Assembly: GCF_028281565.1 (NCBI RefSeq)
Contig: NZ_JANQJQ010000014.1
Location: 1 to 64,000 of the forward strand
DNA length: 64,000 bases
Direction of reading: 5' to 3'
Origin: Seonamhaeicola sp.
GTDB lineage: Bacteria; Bacteroidota; Bacteroidia; Flavobacteriales; Flavobacteriaceae
Shown: positions 44,513 through 54,029 of the stretch, in pieces
How positions within the stretch are numbered: the first letter of the stretch is position 1
How the letters are laid out: each line of letters starts with the position of its first letter
Notes under the pieces: model-generated
Databases searched by the model: none
Told to the model about the DNA's origin: nothing
Seen by the model: the letters and a program-made list of their open reading frames with translations, nothing else
Position numbers and translations under genes: made by a program

Positions 44513-46166
44513 AAGCTTCCATGGGTTGCCCTCTTAAGCGTTCAAATCCTTTGTAAGCTCTTTTTATTTGATCTTTATTGGCACGCTCAAATTCCTTTTC
44601 GGTAACATGATATTGCGCTTGCAACGCTTTTAATTTTATTCGGAGTGTTGCTTCAATAGTATCATAATCCTTATTATTGATAACATTATCGATCTCATTC
44701 GGGTCTTTTTCCAGATCATACAATTCCCATTCATCAATGTCATCATATACATGAATTAGTTTGTAACGTTTTGTTCTAACACCATACATCTTTTTAACCA
44801 TATGAAATGCAGGAAAATCATAGTAATGATAATAAACAGCATCTCTAAAATCACCCTGTTCCACCGCTCCTGCAAGTAAAGGCTTTAGAGATTTCCCTTG
44901 CATATCTTTGGGAATTTCAAGACCTGCAAAGTCTAAAAAAGTTTCTGCGAAATCCAGATTTTGGGTAAGAGCAGTCACTTCTGTTCCGGGTTTTATGGCT
45001 CCGGGATATTTCATCAGCATGGGCATTCCCAATGATTGTTCATACATAAAACGTTTGTCGAACCACCCCTTTTCACCCAAATAAAATCCCTGGTCCGTGG
45101 TATAAACTACGATGGTATTCTCTTCTAAATTATTGGCTTTTAAGTAATCCAAAATCTTACCGACACCCTCATCAACTGCAGATACGGTAGCTAAATAATC
45201 CTGCAGATAACGTTGCAGTTTCCATATATCTAAGTCCTGACCCGAAAGATTGGCATCATGGAAAGCATCGTTTTTCGTTTGATATGCCTTATTCCATGCA
45301 GTTCTTTGCTCAGGTGTCATGCGCTGGAAATCTGTTTTCCACGGATTGTGAGCCAGCTCGGGACTGCCCTTTCTTTTGGTCATTTTTAGATCATGGCCTT
45401 CATACATATCCCGGTAAACAGTTTGATACTGTTCTTTTGAGGCTGTTGAATTCTTATGATTGATAAAATACGTATCAGGCACCGGAAACTTCACCTCGTC
45501 GTACTTATTGAGATGACGAAGCGCAGGCATCCAGTTTCTGTGTGGTGCTTTATGTTGTACCATAAGCATAAAAGGTTGCCCCTCATTTTTTATGTCATTT
45601 AAATACCTGATGGCATCTTCGGTAACAATATCGGTAGCGTACCCTAGGACCATGGTAGTATCTACTTTTTTAGTCGCTTTATCTACCTTAATAAAATTAG
45701 GGTTATAATAATTTCCCTGATCCTGAAGGATGTTCCAATAATCAAACCCTTGCGGCAAACCATGTAAATGCCATTTCCCAATCATGGCCGTCTTATACCC
45801 CGCCGTTTGCAATAATTTAGGAAAGGTTTGCTGACTACCGTCAAACGTATCACCATTCATGCGAAATCCGTTTATATGACTGTGCTTCCCCGTTAAAATT
45901 ACGGCACGACTGGGTCCGCAAATGGCGTTTGTACAGAAGTTATTTTTGAAAATAGCACCTTCTGTCGCAATCCTGTCAATATTGGGCGTTGGTGCCAATT
46001 GACTGACAGGATGCCCATAGGCACTTATAGCCTGCGTAGCATGGTCATCGGCCATTATAAAAATAATGTTAGGCCTTGTTTCCGGAATAGCTTTGTTTGT
46101 TTCTCCTTGTTTGCAAGATTGAAAAGCAACCACAATGCATAGTACAAAACATATCTTTTTCATCAA
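44502..46166 (-). CDS. Formylglycine-dependent sulfatase lipoprotein
   Basis: This is a 554-aa type I sulfatase anchored as a lipoprotein (FQSC, Cys18). Its metal-binding MADDHATQAISAYG and formylglycine motif C83-G-P-S-R are clear, as are GKWHLHGLP, HKAPHRNW and TTDQGFYLGEKGWFDKR near residue 350-370. The last is typical of the iduronate/heparan-type branch. The C-terminal ELYDLEKDPNEIDN motif is conserved in the family. It overlaps the esterase gene upstream by 4 bases and the GH43-like gene downstream by 11 bases. The alkaline-phosphatase superfamily also contains phosphodiesterases, but the CxPSR motif favours sulfate esters. It hints that the polymer used by this locus carries sulfate groups. 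Confidence 0.92.
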   Translation of the reverse strand: MMKKICFVLCIVVAFQSCKQGETNKAIPETRPNIIFIMADDHATQAISAYGHPVSQLAPTPNIDRIATEGAIFKNNFCTNAICGPSRAVILTGKHSHINGFRMNGDTFDGSQQTFPKLLQTAGYKTAMIGKWHLHGLPQGFDYWNILQDQGNYYNPNFIKVDKATKKVDTTMVLGYATDIVTEDAIRYLNDIKNEGQPFMLMVQHKAPHRNWMPALRHLNKYDEVKFPVPDTYFINHKNSTASKEQYQTVYRDMYEGHDLKMTKRKGSPELAHNPWKTDFQRMTPEQRTAWNKAYQTKNDAFHDANLSGQDLDIWKLQRYLQDYLATVSAVDEGVGKILDYLKANNLEENTIVVYTTDQGFYLGEKGWFDKRFMYEQSLGMPMLMKYPGAIKPGTEVTALTQNLDFAETFLDFAGLEIPKDMQGKSLKPLLAGAVEQGDFRDAVYYHYYDFPAFHMVKKMYGVRTKRYKLIHVYDDIDEWELYDLEKDPNEIDNVINNKDYDTIEATLRIKLKALQAQYHVTEKEFERANKDQIKRAYKGFERLRGQPMEAYEH

Positions 46167-47047
46167 TTCTTATTTACAATAATGGTAGTTTGGATCGTCT
46201 CGTTACCATGTATAGTCCGCTTAAAAAAATCAAGAATATCATCCAACTTTTCAAAAGGGATCTGACTTAGTTCATGTCTGCCTCCAACTACTTTATTAAA
46301 ATAATACGATGCCTCCAGGTCCTGTAATTTATTGGCAATGATTTCCGACCCATCCAATATGAGATATCCCGGTCTGTCAGGGGTACAATAGTGATGTGGT
46401 GCTTTTCCAAAAGGCACCAGATCATCATCCGTGCCATGAAATAAAACGGTAGGGACCGCATTGTTTTCCGAGATGTAATCTGCGTCTACCATGGCTCCTG
46501 CCAAGGCCATGATACCGGCAAAATTCACGGCTTCATACTGAGATGTATCATCTACGTAAAAGTGCTTTAGGTATACCGCGCTCAAGGCACCTTCGGCTCC
46601 TGCACTGCTACCGCCGGCAATAATTTTTGTAGGGTCCACATGAAGTTTTGATCTGTTTTCAACAAGGTATCTCGCCGCATCCAAATAGTCCAGGGCAGCC
46701 TGTCTGAAAACATCCAGTTTAAATGTTTTAGGGCAATCACATCCTACCCCGGTTTTTGAGCCCTTCAATAACAGTCGGTAGGATATTGAAACACCTACAT
46801 ACCCGCTTTCTGTCAGGTATTGCATCATTTTAACCTCATCCGGATTATCACGCTTTCCACCGGCAAAGCCGCCTCCATGCATCCATAAAATAACGGGTAA
46901 ACTATCGATAGACCGGACGTTTTTGGGTGTATAAACATCCATTTTTAAAGTGTCCGTTCCTTTTATAGCATAAGTGTAAGTTGTTTTGTTCTGCGACCAG
47001 ACCAAACAGTTTAAAAGAAACAACAGCAAAACAAGTTTATATTTCAT
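46163..47047 (-). CDS. Exported alpha/beta-hydrolase esterase
   Basis: This is an esterase of the alpha/beta-hydrolase fold (BD-FAE/carboxylesterase-like). I start at 47047, giving 294 aa with the clear signal MKYKLVLLLFLLNCLVWSQ; an upstream ATG at 47062 adds five residues and is possible. The oxyanion motif HGGGFAGGKRD lies near residue 57, the nucleophile Ser is in GGSSAG (148 in this numbering), and later DDDLVPFG and GGRHELS supply the Asp and His. It overlaps the sulfatase by 4 bases. It probably removes acyl groups (acetyl, succinyl or feruloyl type) from the glycan. There is an intercistronic hairpin upstream. Confidence 0.85.
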   Translation of the reverse strand: MKYKLVLLLFLLNCLVWSQNKTTYTYAIKGTDTLKMDVYTPKNVRSIDSLPVILWMHGGGFAGGKRDNPDEVKMMQYLTESGYVGVSISYRLLLKGSKTGVGCDCPKTFKLDVFRQAALDYLDAARYLVENRSKLHVDPTKIIAGGSSAGAEGALSAVYLKHFYVDDTSQYEAVNFAGIMALAGAMVDADYISENNAVPTVLFHGTDDDLVPFGKAPHHYCTPDRPGYLILDGSEIIANKLQDLEASYYFNKVVGGRHELSQIPFEKLDDILDFFKRTIHGNETIQTTIIVNKN

Positions 47048-47101
47048 AATGGATAGTGTCATGTTTTTCTATATCGAGCGTGATAGGTTTTCATCTCGAA
47101 T

Positions 47102-47134
47102 AAGCCTATAAGATAAAAAAAATCTTATAGGCTT
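47102..47134 (-). promoter_or_regulatory. Intercistronic hairpin between GH3 and esterase genes
   Basis: A perfect 13-bp inverted repeat (AAGCCTATAAGAT and its complement) encloses a 7-base A/U loop, placed just after the GH3 stop codon (minus strand). There is no U-run after the stem in the direction of transcription, so an mRNA-stabilising or partial-termination role is more likely than a strong terminator. Confidence 0.5.
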
Positions 47135-47144
47135 TGGCTATTAA

Positions 47145-49382
47145 CTATTCCAGGTTAAATGAATGCTCAAAATCAAAATCTGAAGTGCCTTTAATTGCTA
47201 TTTCAAACGCACCCGGCTCAATTACAAAGGCTTCGTTATTATAAAATTCCAGATCTTTCGGGGACAGTTCGAAACTCACACGTTTACTTTGCCCTTTTTC
47301 CAGGAATATTTTTTTGAAGCCTTTGAGTTCTTTTACGGGTCTTGTAATACTCCCCACCTTATCATGAATGTATAATTGTACCACTTCATGTCCGTCATAA
47401 TCCCCTGTATTGGTTACGGTAACAGATGCCGTTAGCGTATCTGACATGCCGATGGTTTCTCCGGATAGCTCTAAATTGCCGTACTCAAATGTGGTGTAAC
47501 TCAATCCATGCCCAAAAGGGTATAATGGTGTATTAGGTACGTCGATATAATTGGATTTGTAATCCTCCTTGGGATCATCAGGCGGGATTGGGCGCCCCGT
47601 GTTTTTCATATTGTAATAAATAGGTATTTGACCTAGTGTACGTGGGAAAGTTACCGGTAATTTTCCTGATGGGTTATAGGCCCCGAACAATACATCTGCT
47701 ACGCCGTAACCCCCGCTTGTCCCGGGAAACCAGGTTTCCAGAATAGCGTCAGCCAAAGTGTCTTCTTCAGACAAATCCAATGGCCGGCCGTTCATCAAAA
47801 CCAGGATAATAGCTTTGTTTGGTACCGCTTTTCTAATCGCTTTAATTAAATCTGTTTGGCGTCCCGGTAATTTGATATTGGTTCTGCTGGCCGCTTCGCC
47901 GCTCATATCATAATCTTCGCCCATAACCATCACAACTTTATCGGCTTTTCTGGCAGCCTTTATGGCCTGATCAAAGCCGCTTTGATCTTCGCCTTCAATG
48001 TTACAGCCTTTGGCAAATACAATTTTAGAATCACTTAAATATTCCTGAATCCCCTGGTAAACACTAATAGCTCTACCTTTTCTATCTCCTGCTGCGGCCC
48101 AATTCCCTAAAATATTTTCTTTATCCCTGGCCAATGGGCCTATCAACGCAATGGTTTCGTTTTTGTCCAGGGGAAGTGCCTTATCTTCATTTTTTAATAA
48201 CACGGAACACATGGCAGCCGTTTGCCGTGCCGCTTCTAAAAATTCCGGTTTGTAAACCATTTCTTTTTCGCGTTGTTCATCACAATACCTATAGGGGTCT
48301 TCAAACAAGCCTAATTTATATTTTGCCAACAGTATTCTGCGACAAGCATCGTCTATTAGTTTAACATCCACTTTACCTTCGTTCACCAAAGCTTCCAGAT
48401 ACAGCCTATTGGCACTGCTCATCATATCCTGATCTATACCTGCTTTAATGGCCAACTCGGTTGCATGCTTTTCGTCTTCGGCAAAACCGTGTTCTACCAA
48501 TTCGTTTATAGCAGTATAATCGGTCACTACAAAACCTTTAAAACCCCATTCATCTCTTAGAACATCCCTGAAAATAAATTTATTCCCTGTGGCCGGTACC
48601 CCATTGACTTCATTAAAAGCTGTCATAAAAGTTTCAACACCCACATCTACAGCTGCTTTAAATGGTGGCAGGTATACATTTCTCAATTCATCATACCCCA
48701 TATTGACGGTATGATAATCACGCCCTGCCTGTGCCGCACCATAACCCACAAAATGCTTTGCGCAGGCCAGTATGGTATTGTGTTTTGATAAATCATCGCC
48801 CTGAAAGCCTTTAACGTAAGCCTTAGCTATTTCACTCCCTAAGTACACATCTTCTCCTGCTCCTTCTGAAATGCGTCCCCAGCGTGGGTCTCTGGCTATG
48901 TCGACCATAGGTGCAAAGGTCCAGTGAATACCTTCTGCCGAAGCTTCTTCGGCAGCAATTCTGGAACCTTTTTCAATATCTTCCAAATCCCAACTTGCGG
49001 CCAACCCCAGGTTTATTGGAAAAATGGTTTTAAACCCGTGAATAACGTCGTAACCAAATAATAAGGGGATTCCCAGGCGCGTTTCTTCTACTGCCAGTCT
49101 TTGCAGTTCCCTGGTGCCTTTTACAGAATACACATTCAGCATGGCTCCAACAGCCCCTTCTTTAATAAACTTTTTATTATTGGAACTCACTGTGGGCCCT
49201 GTTACGCTCCATCCTCCGCTGTACATTACAGTTTGGCCTATTTTTTCCTGTAATGTCATTAGGTTCATAAGGGAATCCACTTTGGCATTGTAAGGCGTGC
49301 CTTCAGAAGAAGGCGCTTTATTATTAGTTGTGCAACTAGCGGAAACTAACACCAATATTGAGATTAAAATACATTTGTTCAT
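47145..49382 (-). CDS. GH3 beta-glucosidase lipoprotein (BglX-like)
   Basis: This is a 745-aa exo-beta-glucosidase (signal ending SASC, Cys17), presumably periplasmic or surface-linked. The GH3 N-domain holds the substrate motif RDPRWGRISEGAGEDVYLG (near 164-182), KHFVGYG, the nucleophile D288 in FVVTDYTA and TAFNEVNGVPATGN. The second domain supplies VVMVMGEDYDMSGEAASR with the acid/base region. The C-terminal FN3-like domain has LYPFGHGLSYTTFEYG. With the two GH144 genes upstream, it most likely releases glucose from beta-1,2-oligosaccharides (sophorose series). This agrees with the GH3 enzyme of the Bacteroides thetaiotaomicron beta-1,2-glucan locus. It starts 21 bp after the second GH144 gene. 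Confidence 0.93.
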   Translation of the reverse strand: MNKCILISILVLVSASCTTNNKAPSSEGTPYNAKVDSLMNLMTLQEKIGQTVMYSGGWSVTGPTVSSNNKKFIKEGAVGAMLNVYSVKGTRELQRLAVEETRLGIPLLFGYDVIHGFKTIFPINLGLAASWDLEDIEKGSRIAAEEASAEGIHWTFAPMVDIARDPRWGRISEGAGEDVYLGSEIAKAYVKGFQGDDLSKHNTILACAKHFVGYGAAQAGRDYHTVNMGYDELRNVYLPPFKAAVDVGVETFMTAFNEVNGVPATGNKFIFRDVLRDEWGFKGFVVTDYTAINELVEHGFAEDEKHATELAIKAGIDQDMMSSANRLYLEALVNEGKVDVKLIDDACRRILLAKYKLGLFEDPYRYCDEQREKEMVYKPEFLEAARQTAAMCSVLLKNEDKALPLDKNETIALIGPLARDKENILGNWAAAGDRKGRAISVYQGIQEYLSDSKIVFAKGCNIEGEDQSGFDQAIKAARKADKVVMVMGEDYDMSGEAASRTNIKLPGRQTDLIKAIRKAVPNKAIILVLMNGRPLDLSEEDTLADAILETWFPGTSGGYGVADVLFGAYNPSGKLPVTFPRTLGQIPIYYNMKNTGRPIPPDDPKEDYKSNYIDVPNTPLYPFGHGLSYTTFEYGNLELSGETIGMSDTLTASVTVTNTGDYDGHEVVQLYIHDKVGSITRPVKELKGFKKIFLEKGQSKRVSFELSPKDLEFYNNEAFVIEPGAFEIAIKGTSDFDFEHSFNLE

Positions 49383-49403
49383 TTTATAAATTCTAATTAA
49401 ATC

Positions 49404-50771
49404 TTAATAGCTAAATCCAAGCTTCTGCAATCCGTTTTTCACATCTTCATTTTGCATGAATAAGTTCCAAAGTAACCCTGTTCTATGGTTTTCTATCATA
49501 ATGATTTGAGGTCCCTGGTCTATCGCCAAATAGGTTTCTGTAACCCAAAAATCATAATGCGGACTGAAGGCGTCATAAAACCCTGAAGGGCCCAACATTT
49601 TATCTTTATTTTGGTATAAGTAATGCATCACTTTCAAGGATTCAGATGGTGTATAGGGCATAGAACTAATAGCTGCCGTGGGTGATATTACACCGATGTC
49701 GTTTGAAGGACTGTGAGCCGAATAACCTCTGGAACCATCAGAATTCCTGGAATAACTTGCTGTCAGGCCCCAACAATCTTCGCCGTAATCCACATAATTC
49801 TTAGGGTTCGTGATACAATATTGACGGTTGATCTTTGTGTGGTTCACTGCCAAATCCCAGTAATCCCCATATTGATCGGTTAAGTTTTGAGGGTTCAATC
49901 CCAAAAATGAATAATGACTGAAAAACAAGGGGCCTCCGAAATTGCTCCCTCCGGCATGCTTAAGCACCAGGGGGAACCCATATTGCGTTGCCGAGGATTT
50001 AATAGCGCCGCTACGTGCCCAACCTTTTTCATAGACAGCCTTATCAATGGTATAGTTTGGTGAGGCTGCCGCTAAAATATAGGTGATCAGCACTTCGTTA
50101 TAACCCGTCAATTTCAAATTAATATCAAATCCGAAGTTAGGGCTCCAATGCCAGTACAACACCTCCTGGTTTTGGGTATACCAGTTCCATTCCACACCTT
50201 TCCACAAGTCGTCCGCTTTTTGGGCTAAAGCCTTTTCCGTATCCGAACCGTTTTTAAAGTATTCTTTGACACAAATTAGCCCTTGAACTAAAAATGCGGT
50301 CTCTACCAAATCACCACCATCATCTTTAGTGCTAAAAGGCAATGCGCTTCCGGAATTGCCATCGATCCAATGCGACCATACCCCGTGAAATCTATCGGCA
50401 TTTTCCAAAAAATCCAATAGTTTACCTAATCTGGCAACAGCTTGTTCCCGGGTAATATAACCTCTCTCTATGCCTACCAGAATACTCATTAAGCCAAAAC
50501 CGGTTCCTCCTGTGGTCACGACATTTTGATTGAGTGCGGGTTCCTTAGGATGGTATCGTTCTTTAGCTGCTCCGGAGTTGGTATGTGCAAAATCCCAAAA
50601 ATATTTAAAGGTTTCTTCCTGAACCAGATCCAGCATCTCTTCATCACTCAAAGGCTCCACGGTTTTTGGATCATCTGAAACGGATACATAAGGTTCCTGA
50701 TACCCCGGACCATCATCATTTGCACATGAAAACACAAGTAAAAAACTTAAAATCAATAGCAGTCTTTTCAT
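49404..50771 (-). CDS. GH144 endo-beta-1,2-glucanase family lipoprotein (copy 2)
   Basis: This is a 455-aa surface or periplasmic lipoprotein (FSC, Cys16) of the Pfam glycoamylase/GH144 family, an (alpha/alpha)6 barrel. The best-known members are endo-beta-1,2-glucanases. From the ATG at 50771 the acidic cluster STKDDGGDLVETAF gives D150, D154 and E157, and GYNEV gives E226. This is the same spacing as the functionally important acids I recall for the Chitinophaga pinensis GH144 enzyme (135, 139, 142, 211). YWHWSPNFGFDIN lines the cleft. The frame is open to 50828, but the added 19 residues overlap the previous gene and break the lipoprotein signal. It is paralogous to the preceding gene, 4 bp away. 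Confidence 0.9.
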   Translation of the reverse strand: MKRLLLILSFLLVFSCANDDGPGYQEPYVSVSDDPKTVEPLSDEEMLDLVQEETFKYFWDFAHTNSGAAKERYHPKEPALNQNVVTTGGTGFGLMSILVGIERGYITREQAVARLGKLLDFLENADRFHGVWSHWIDGNSGSALPFSTKDDGGDLVETAFLVQGLICVKEYFKNGSDTEKALAQKADDLWKGVEWNWYTQNQEVLYWHWSPNFGFDINLKLTGYNEVLITYILAAASPNYTIDKAVYEKGWARSGAIKSSATQYGFPLVLKHAGGSNFGGPLFFSHYSFLGLNPQNLTDQYGDYWDLAVNHTKINRQYCITNPKNYVDYGEDCWGLTASYSRNSDGSRGYSAHSPSNDIGVISPTAAISSMPYTPSESLKVMHYLYQNKDKMLGPSGFYDAFSPHYDFWVTETYLAIDQGPQIIMIENHRTGLLWNLFMQNEDVKNGLQKLGFSY

Positions 50772-50775
50772 AAAC

Positions 50776-52131
50776 TTATTGCGTTTTTTTATATGTAAAC
50801 CCCAGCTTATCCAAACCTTTGTGTACATCTTTATTAGACATGAATAAATCCCATAACAATCCGGAACGGTAATTTTCTATCATTACCGGTATGGGCCCCT
50901 GATCTATGGCCAAATACCTTGGCAAATACCATTGATGCTCTAAACTAAAGGCATCATAGGGACCATATTTTCCAATGAGGCTGTCATGGTCTTTATACAT
51001 TTTTTTAAGCATTTGCATGCTTTCTTTTGGGGTATATGGAAAAGACGATAAGGCGGCTGTCGGTGCTATTACCCCTAGGTCCCTGTCTGGCCTGTGCCCT
51101 TTGTAACCTTTGATAGAATAGCTTGAGGTCAACCCCCAAATACTGTCACCATAGCCTTTGTAATTATGCGGGTTCTTCTGTGCATGTTTATAATGAATTT
51201 TTGCCTGGTTTTGTACCAATTTCCAATAATCGGCATACACATCAGACAGGGCATTCGGGTTTAAGCCCAAATAGGAATAATGCGCCCAAAACAAGGGGCC
51301 AACAGGAGAGTCATCGTGTTCGTAATAATCCAGAATTAAATCTTCTCCATAATAAGTTTCCCCGGATACAATATGGCCTTCTCTGGCCCAACCTTTATGG
51401 TAAGCTTCTTTACTTATGGGGTGCGTAGGGGAAGCAGCAGCCAGTACATACATGATCAGGCATTCGTTGTATCCGCCTACCGGAAAATTCATCTCCCAAC
51501 CATACTCCGGGGACCAGTGCCAATATAAAACATCTTCCCCCCTGGTATACCAATCCCATTCCACCGCTTTCCAAAGGTTCTCAATCCGCTCTACAAGCTT
51601 TTGTTCCTCTGCATTACCTCCTCTAAAATATTCGGCTACGGTCAACATACCCTGTACCAAAAAAGCTGTCTCCACTAAGTCGCCTCCGTTATCCTTTTTA
51701 CTAAAGGGCATTACTTTACCGGTTTGGCCATTAAGCCAATGTGGCCATGCGCCATGAAATCGATCGGCCTTTTCAAGAAAGTCGATCATTTTAACAAAAC
51801 GCTGAAAGGCCTGTTCTTTAGAAATGAACCCTCGCTTTACACCAACCAGAATGGCCATCATGCCAAAACCTGTTCCTCCAGTAGTTACCGTGTGTTTTGG
51901 TGATGTCGGATATATATTATCCATGTGCAAGCGTTCCGGTGCGAGACCTGAATTTGGCTCTGCGCCTTCCCAGAAATAATTGAAGGTTTGTTTTTGAATA
52001 CTGTCCAATAGCGCCTCATCATCCAAAGCCATAAAGCTTTTTGCCTCAAGGACATCATGTTTCTCTTTGTTCTCTTTACAACTAAAAAAAAGGAGTATTA
52101 AGACAACTAAGAAGTATAGTTTTATCTTCAT
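50776..52131 (-). CDS. GH144 endo-beta-1,2-glucanase family lipoprotein (copy 1)
   Basis: This 451-aa lipoprotein (FFSC, Cys18) is the first of a tandem GH144 pair. The ATG at 52131 gives the clean signal MKIKLYFLVVLILLFFSC; the frame extends 12 residues further but without benefit. Conserved stretches are TTGGTGFGMMAILVG, the acidic cluster KKDNGGDLVETAF (D147, D151, E154), YWHWSPEYGWEMN and GYNECLI (E223), plus WGLTSSYSIKGYKGH. Family knowledge gives endo-cleavage of beta-1,2-glucan to sophorooligosaccharides. Keeping two copies suggests different product sizes or linear versus cyclic chains. The gene follows the LamG lipoprotein after a 113-bp gap with a strong hairpin. Confidence 0.9.
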   Translation of the reverse strand: MKIKLYFLVVLILLFFSCKENKEKHDVLEAKSFMALDDEALLDSIQKQTFNYFWEGAEPNSGLAPERLHMDNIYPTSPKHTVTTGGTGFGMMAILVGVKRGFISKEQAFQRFVKMIDFLEKADRFHGAWPHWLNGQTGKVMPFSKKDNGGDLVETAFLVQGMLTVAEYFRGGNAEEQKLVERIENLWKAVEWDWYTRGEDVLYWHWSPEYGWEMNFPVGGYNECLIMYVLAAASPTHPISKEAYHKGWAREGHIVSGETYYGEDLILDYYEHDDSPVGPLFWAHYSYLGLNPNALSDVYADYWKLVQNQAKIHYKHAQKNPHNYKGYGDSIWGLTSSYSIKGYKGHRPDRDLGVIAPTAALSSFPYTPKESMQMLKKMYKDHDSLIGKYGPYDAFSLEHQWYLPRYLAIDQGPIPVMIENYRSGLLWDLFMSNKDVHKGLDKLGFTYKKTQ

Positions 52132-52156
52132 AAAATAAATGTAAAAGCGTGAATTT

Positions 52157-52189
52157 ATTTTAGTCACGCTTAGAAAGCGTGACTAAAAT
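52157..52189 (-). promoter_or_regulatory. Intercistronic hairpin between LamG and GH144 genes
   Basis: A perfect 14-bp inverted repeat (ATTTTAGTCACGCT and its complement) with a 5-base loop lies between the surface-protein genes and the glycosidase genes. There is no clear U-tail in the direction of transcription. It may stabilise the upstream susCD-LamG mRNA segment or give partial termination. Confidence 0.5.
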
Positions 52190-52244
52190 CTTCAACTAAA
52201 TAAACTAAACTAACTCGATATTGAAATTAAACTAAACTAATCTG

Positions 52245-54023
52245 TTAATTATCCATTATGGCTTGAATCTCCGTTTGAGACAGTGCCTTATTGAATATCT
52301 GTAACTCATCCATAAAGCTTGCGTCCGATCTGTGGTTCCATCCGGTAAACCTTGGAGCTCCGGACATAATGGACAAAATATCACAACCTGTCCAATCCAC
52401 ACCATCAAAAGCGCCATCCCTAACTACTTGTCCGTTGATATAAACGGCGGCCTCTGTTTGTGAAATGGAAAACGCAATATGTACCCAGTCATTGGACGAA
52501 GGATCAATATCTGCAGCGGCACCACCATCAAACCAGGAATCCCCATCGCCACGACCAACATTTAATTTAATGCGTTGCATACCGCCTGCATTCTCCCTGA
52601 ACAACCTAAAGCCTGAGCTTCTATCATTTTGGGTATCCGGGTATCCGGCATTGTCTGTATCTTCAGGACCGATAACTAATATTCCTGCGCGGTCCGGTGT
52701 GGCATTAACTTTATACCAAAACGTGGCACTTAACTCATCACCCAACAATCCATCCGTCGGAAATGTTAAATAGGAATCCGCCGCTCCTGCATAAGCGTTA
52801 ATTCCACTATAGGATTCGCCTGCAAACCCGGGAGATCCTACTTCTGTAGCATCTGTTTTACTAACAGATTCAACATAACTTCCATCAAAAGACATATTAA
52901 ATATTTTACTACCCTGTGCCATTAAGTTGATCACTTCACTTTGGGACAGCGCCGTATTGAATAATCTTAACTCATCCATAAAGCTTGCGTCCGATCTATG
53001 GTTCCATCCTGTAAACCTGGGTGCGCCGGACATTATCGATAAAATATCGCAACCCGTCCAGTCCACACCACTAAAAGCGCCTTGCCTTACCACTTCACCA
53101 TTGATATAAACGGCTGCCTCTGTTTGAGATATAGAAAATGCAATGTGAACCCACTCATTGGATGCGGGATCGATATCGGCAGCTGCACCACCATCAAACC
53201 AGGAATCGCCAGCACCGCTACCAACATTCAGTTTTATACGTTGCATGCCACCGGCATTCTCTCTAAACAACCTAAAACCTGAGGTTCTGTCATTTTGGGT
53301 ATCCGGGTATCCGGCATTGTCCGTATCTTCAGGACCGATAACCAATATTCCGGCACGATCCGGTGTGGCATTAACTTTATACCAAAAAGAGGCGCTAAAT
53401 TCATCACCTAACATGCCGTCGGTCGGAACCGTTAAGTACGAATCAGCGGCACCCGCATAGGCATTCGTTCCTACTTTAGCTTCTCCGGCAAAACCCGGAG
53501 ACCCTACCTCTGTGGCTTCGTCGAACGAAATTAAATTTGTAAAACTGCCGTCAAATGGCATATAAAACATTTCGCCATTAAACAGTGGTGTATAGGGTGG
53601 CTTTTTACTAAAGTTCGATACGACCATTGAAGTGTTACCGGCCAAATCGGTAGCTTTTACCGTAAGCATATGATCCCCTGTAGTAATATTATCGTAATTA
53701 AATTCTCTGGTGACAATTCGATAATCTAAAAAAGTATCATTAATCTCATTTTCGAATGAGGCTATTTGTACACCGTCCAATTCAACTTCAATCTTATCGA
53801 GTTCTATATCGTCTTCCACTTTAAATTCAATATCCACAGAAGTAATGGGTTCGGGAACCTGAATTTCAAATCCGTTTGAAGGTTTCATAATGGTAATGAC
53901 CGGTGCACCGGCATCAGGTCCCGGGTCTACTTCAGTAATCGGGTCTATATTATTTTTATCACATGCCGTAAAAACCAACATGGATACTACTAATGTCATT
54001 ATTCTTTTTACTATAGTCTTCAT
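52245..54023 (-). CDS. Surface glycan-binding lipoprotein with duplicated LamG domain
   Basis: This 592-aa lipoprotein (FTAC, Cys21) is placed right after SusD, the usual slot of a surface glycan-binding protein. Residues ~40-140 form an Ig/cadherin-like domain (PVITIMKPSNGFEI, TVKATDLAGNTS). Then two concanavalin-A-like LamG domains follow with a 222-residue period (first ~152-373, second ~374-592). They share long identical stretches such as KVNATPDRAGILVIGPEDTD, QRIKLNVG and MSGAPRFTGWNHRSDASFMD. The domains carry no hydrolase motifs and probably bind the target glycan. Identity at the DNA level is also high, so the duplication is recent or homogenised by conversion. The product may vary in repeat number between strains. 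Confidence 0.85.
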   Translation of the reverse strand: MKTIVKRIMTLVVSMLVFTACDKNNIDPITEVDPGPDAGAPVITIMKPSNGFEIQVPEPITSVDIEFKVEDDIELDKIEVELDGVQIASFENEINDTFLDYRIVTREFNYDNITTGDHMLTVKATDLAGNTSMVVSNFSKKPPYTPLFNGEMFYMPFDGSFTNLISFDEATEVGSPGFAGEAKVGTNAYAGAADSYLTVPTDGMLGDEFSASFWYKVNATPDRAGILVIGPEDTDNAGYPDTQNDRTSGFRLFRENAGGMQRIKLNVGSGAGDSWFDGGAAADIDPASNEWVHIAFSISQTEAAVYINGEVVRQGAFSGVDWTGCDILSIMSGAPRFTGWNHRSDASFMDELRLFNTALSQSEVINLMAQGSKIFNMSFDGSYVESVSKTDATEVGSPGFAGESYSGINAYAGAADSYLTFPTDGLLGDELSATFWYKVNATPDRAGILVIGPEDTDNAGYPDTQNDRSSGFRLFRENAGGMQRIKLNVGRGDGDSWFDGGAAADIDPSSNDWVHIAFSISQTEAAVYINGQVVRDGAFDGVDWTGCDILSIMSGAPRFTGWNHRSDASFMDELQIFNKALSQTEIQAIMDN

Positions 54024-54029
54024 AATATC

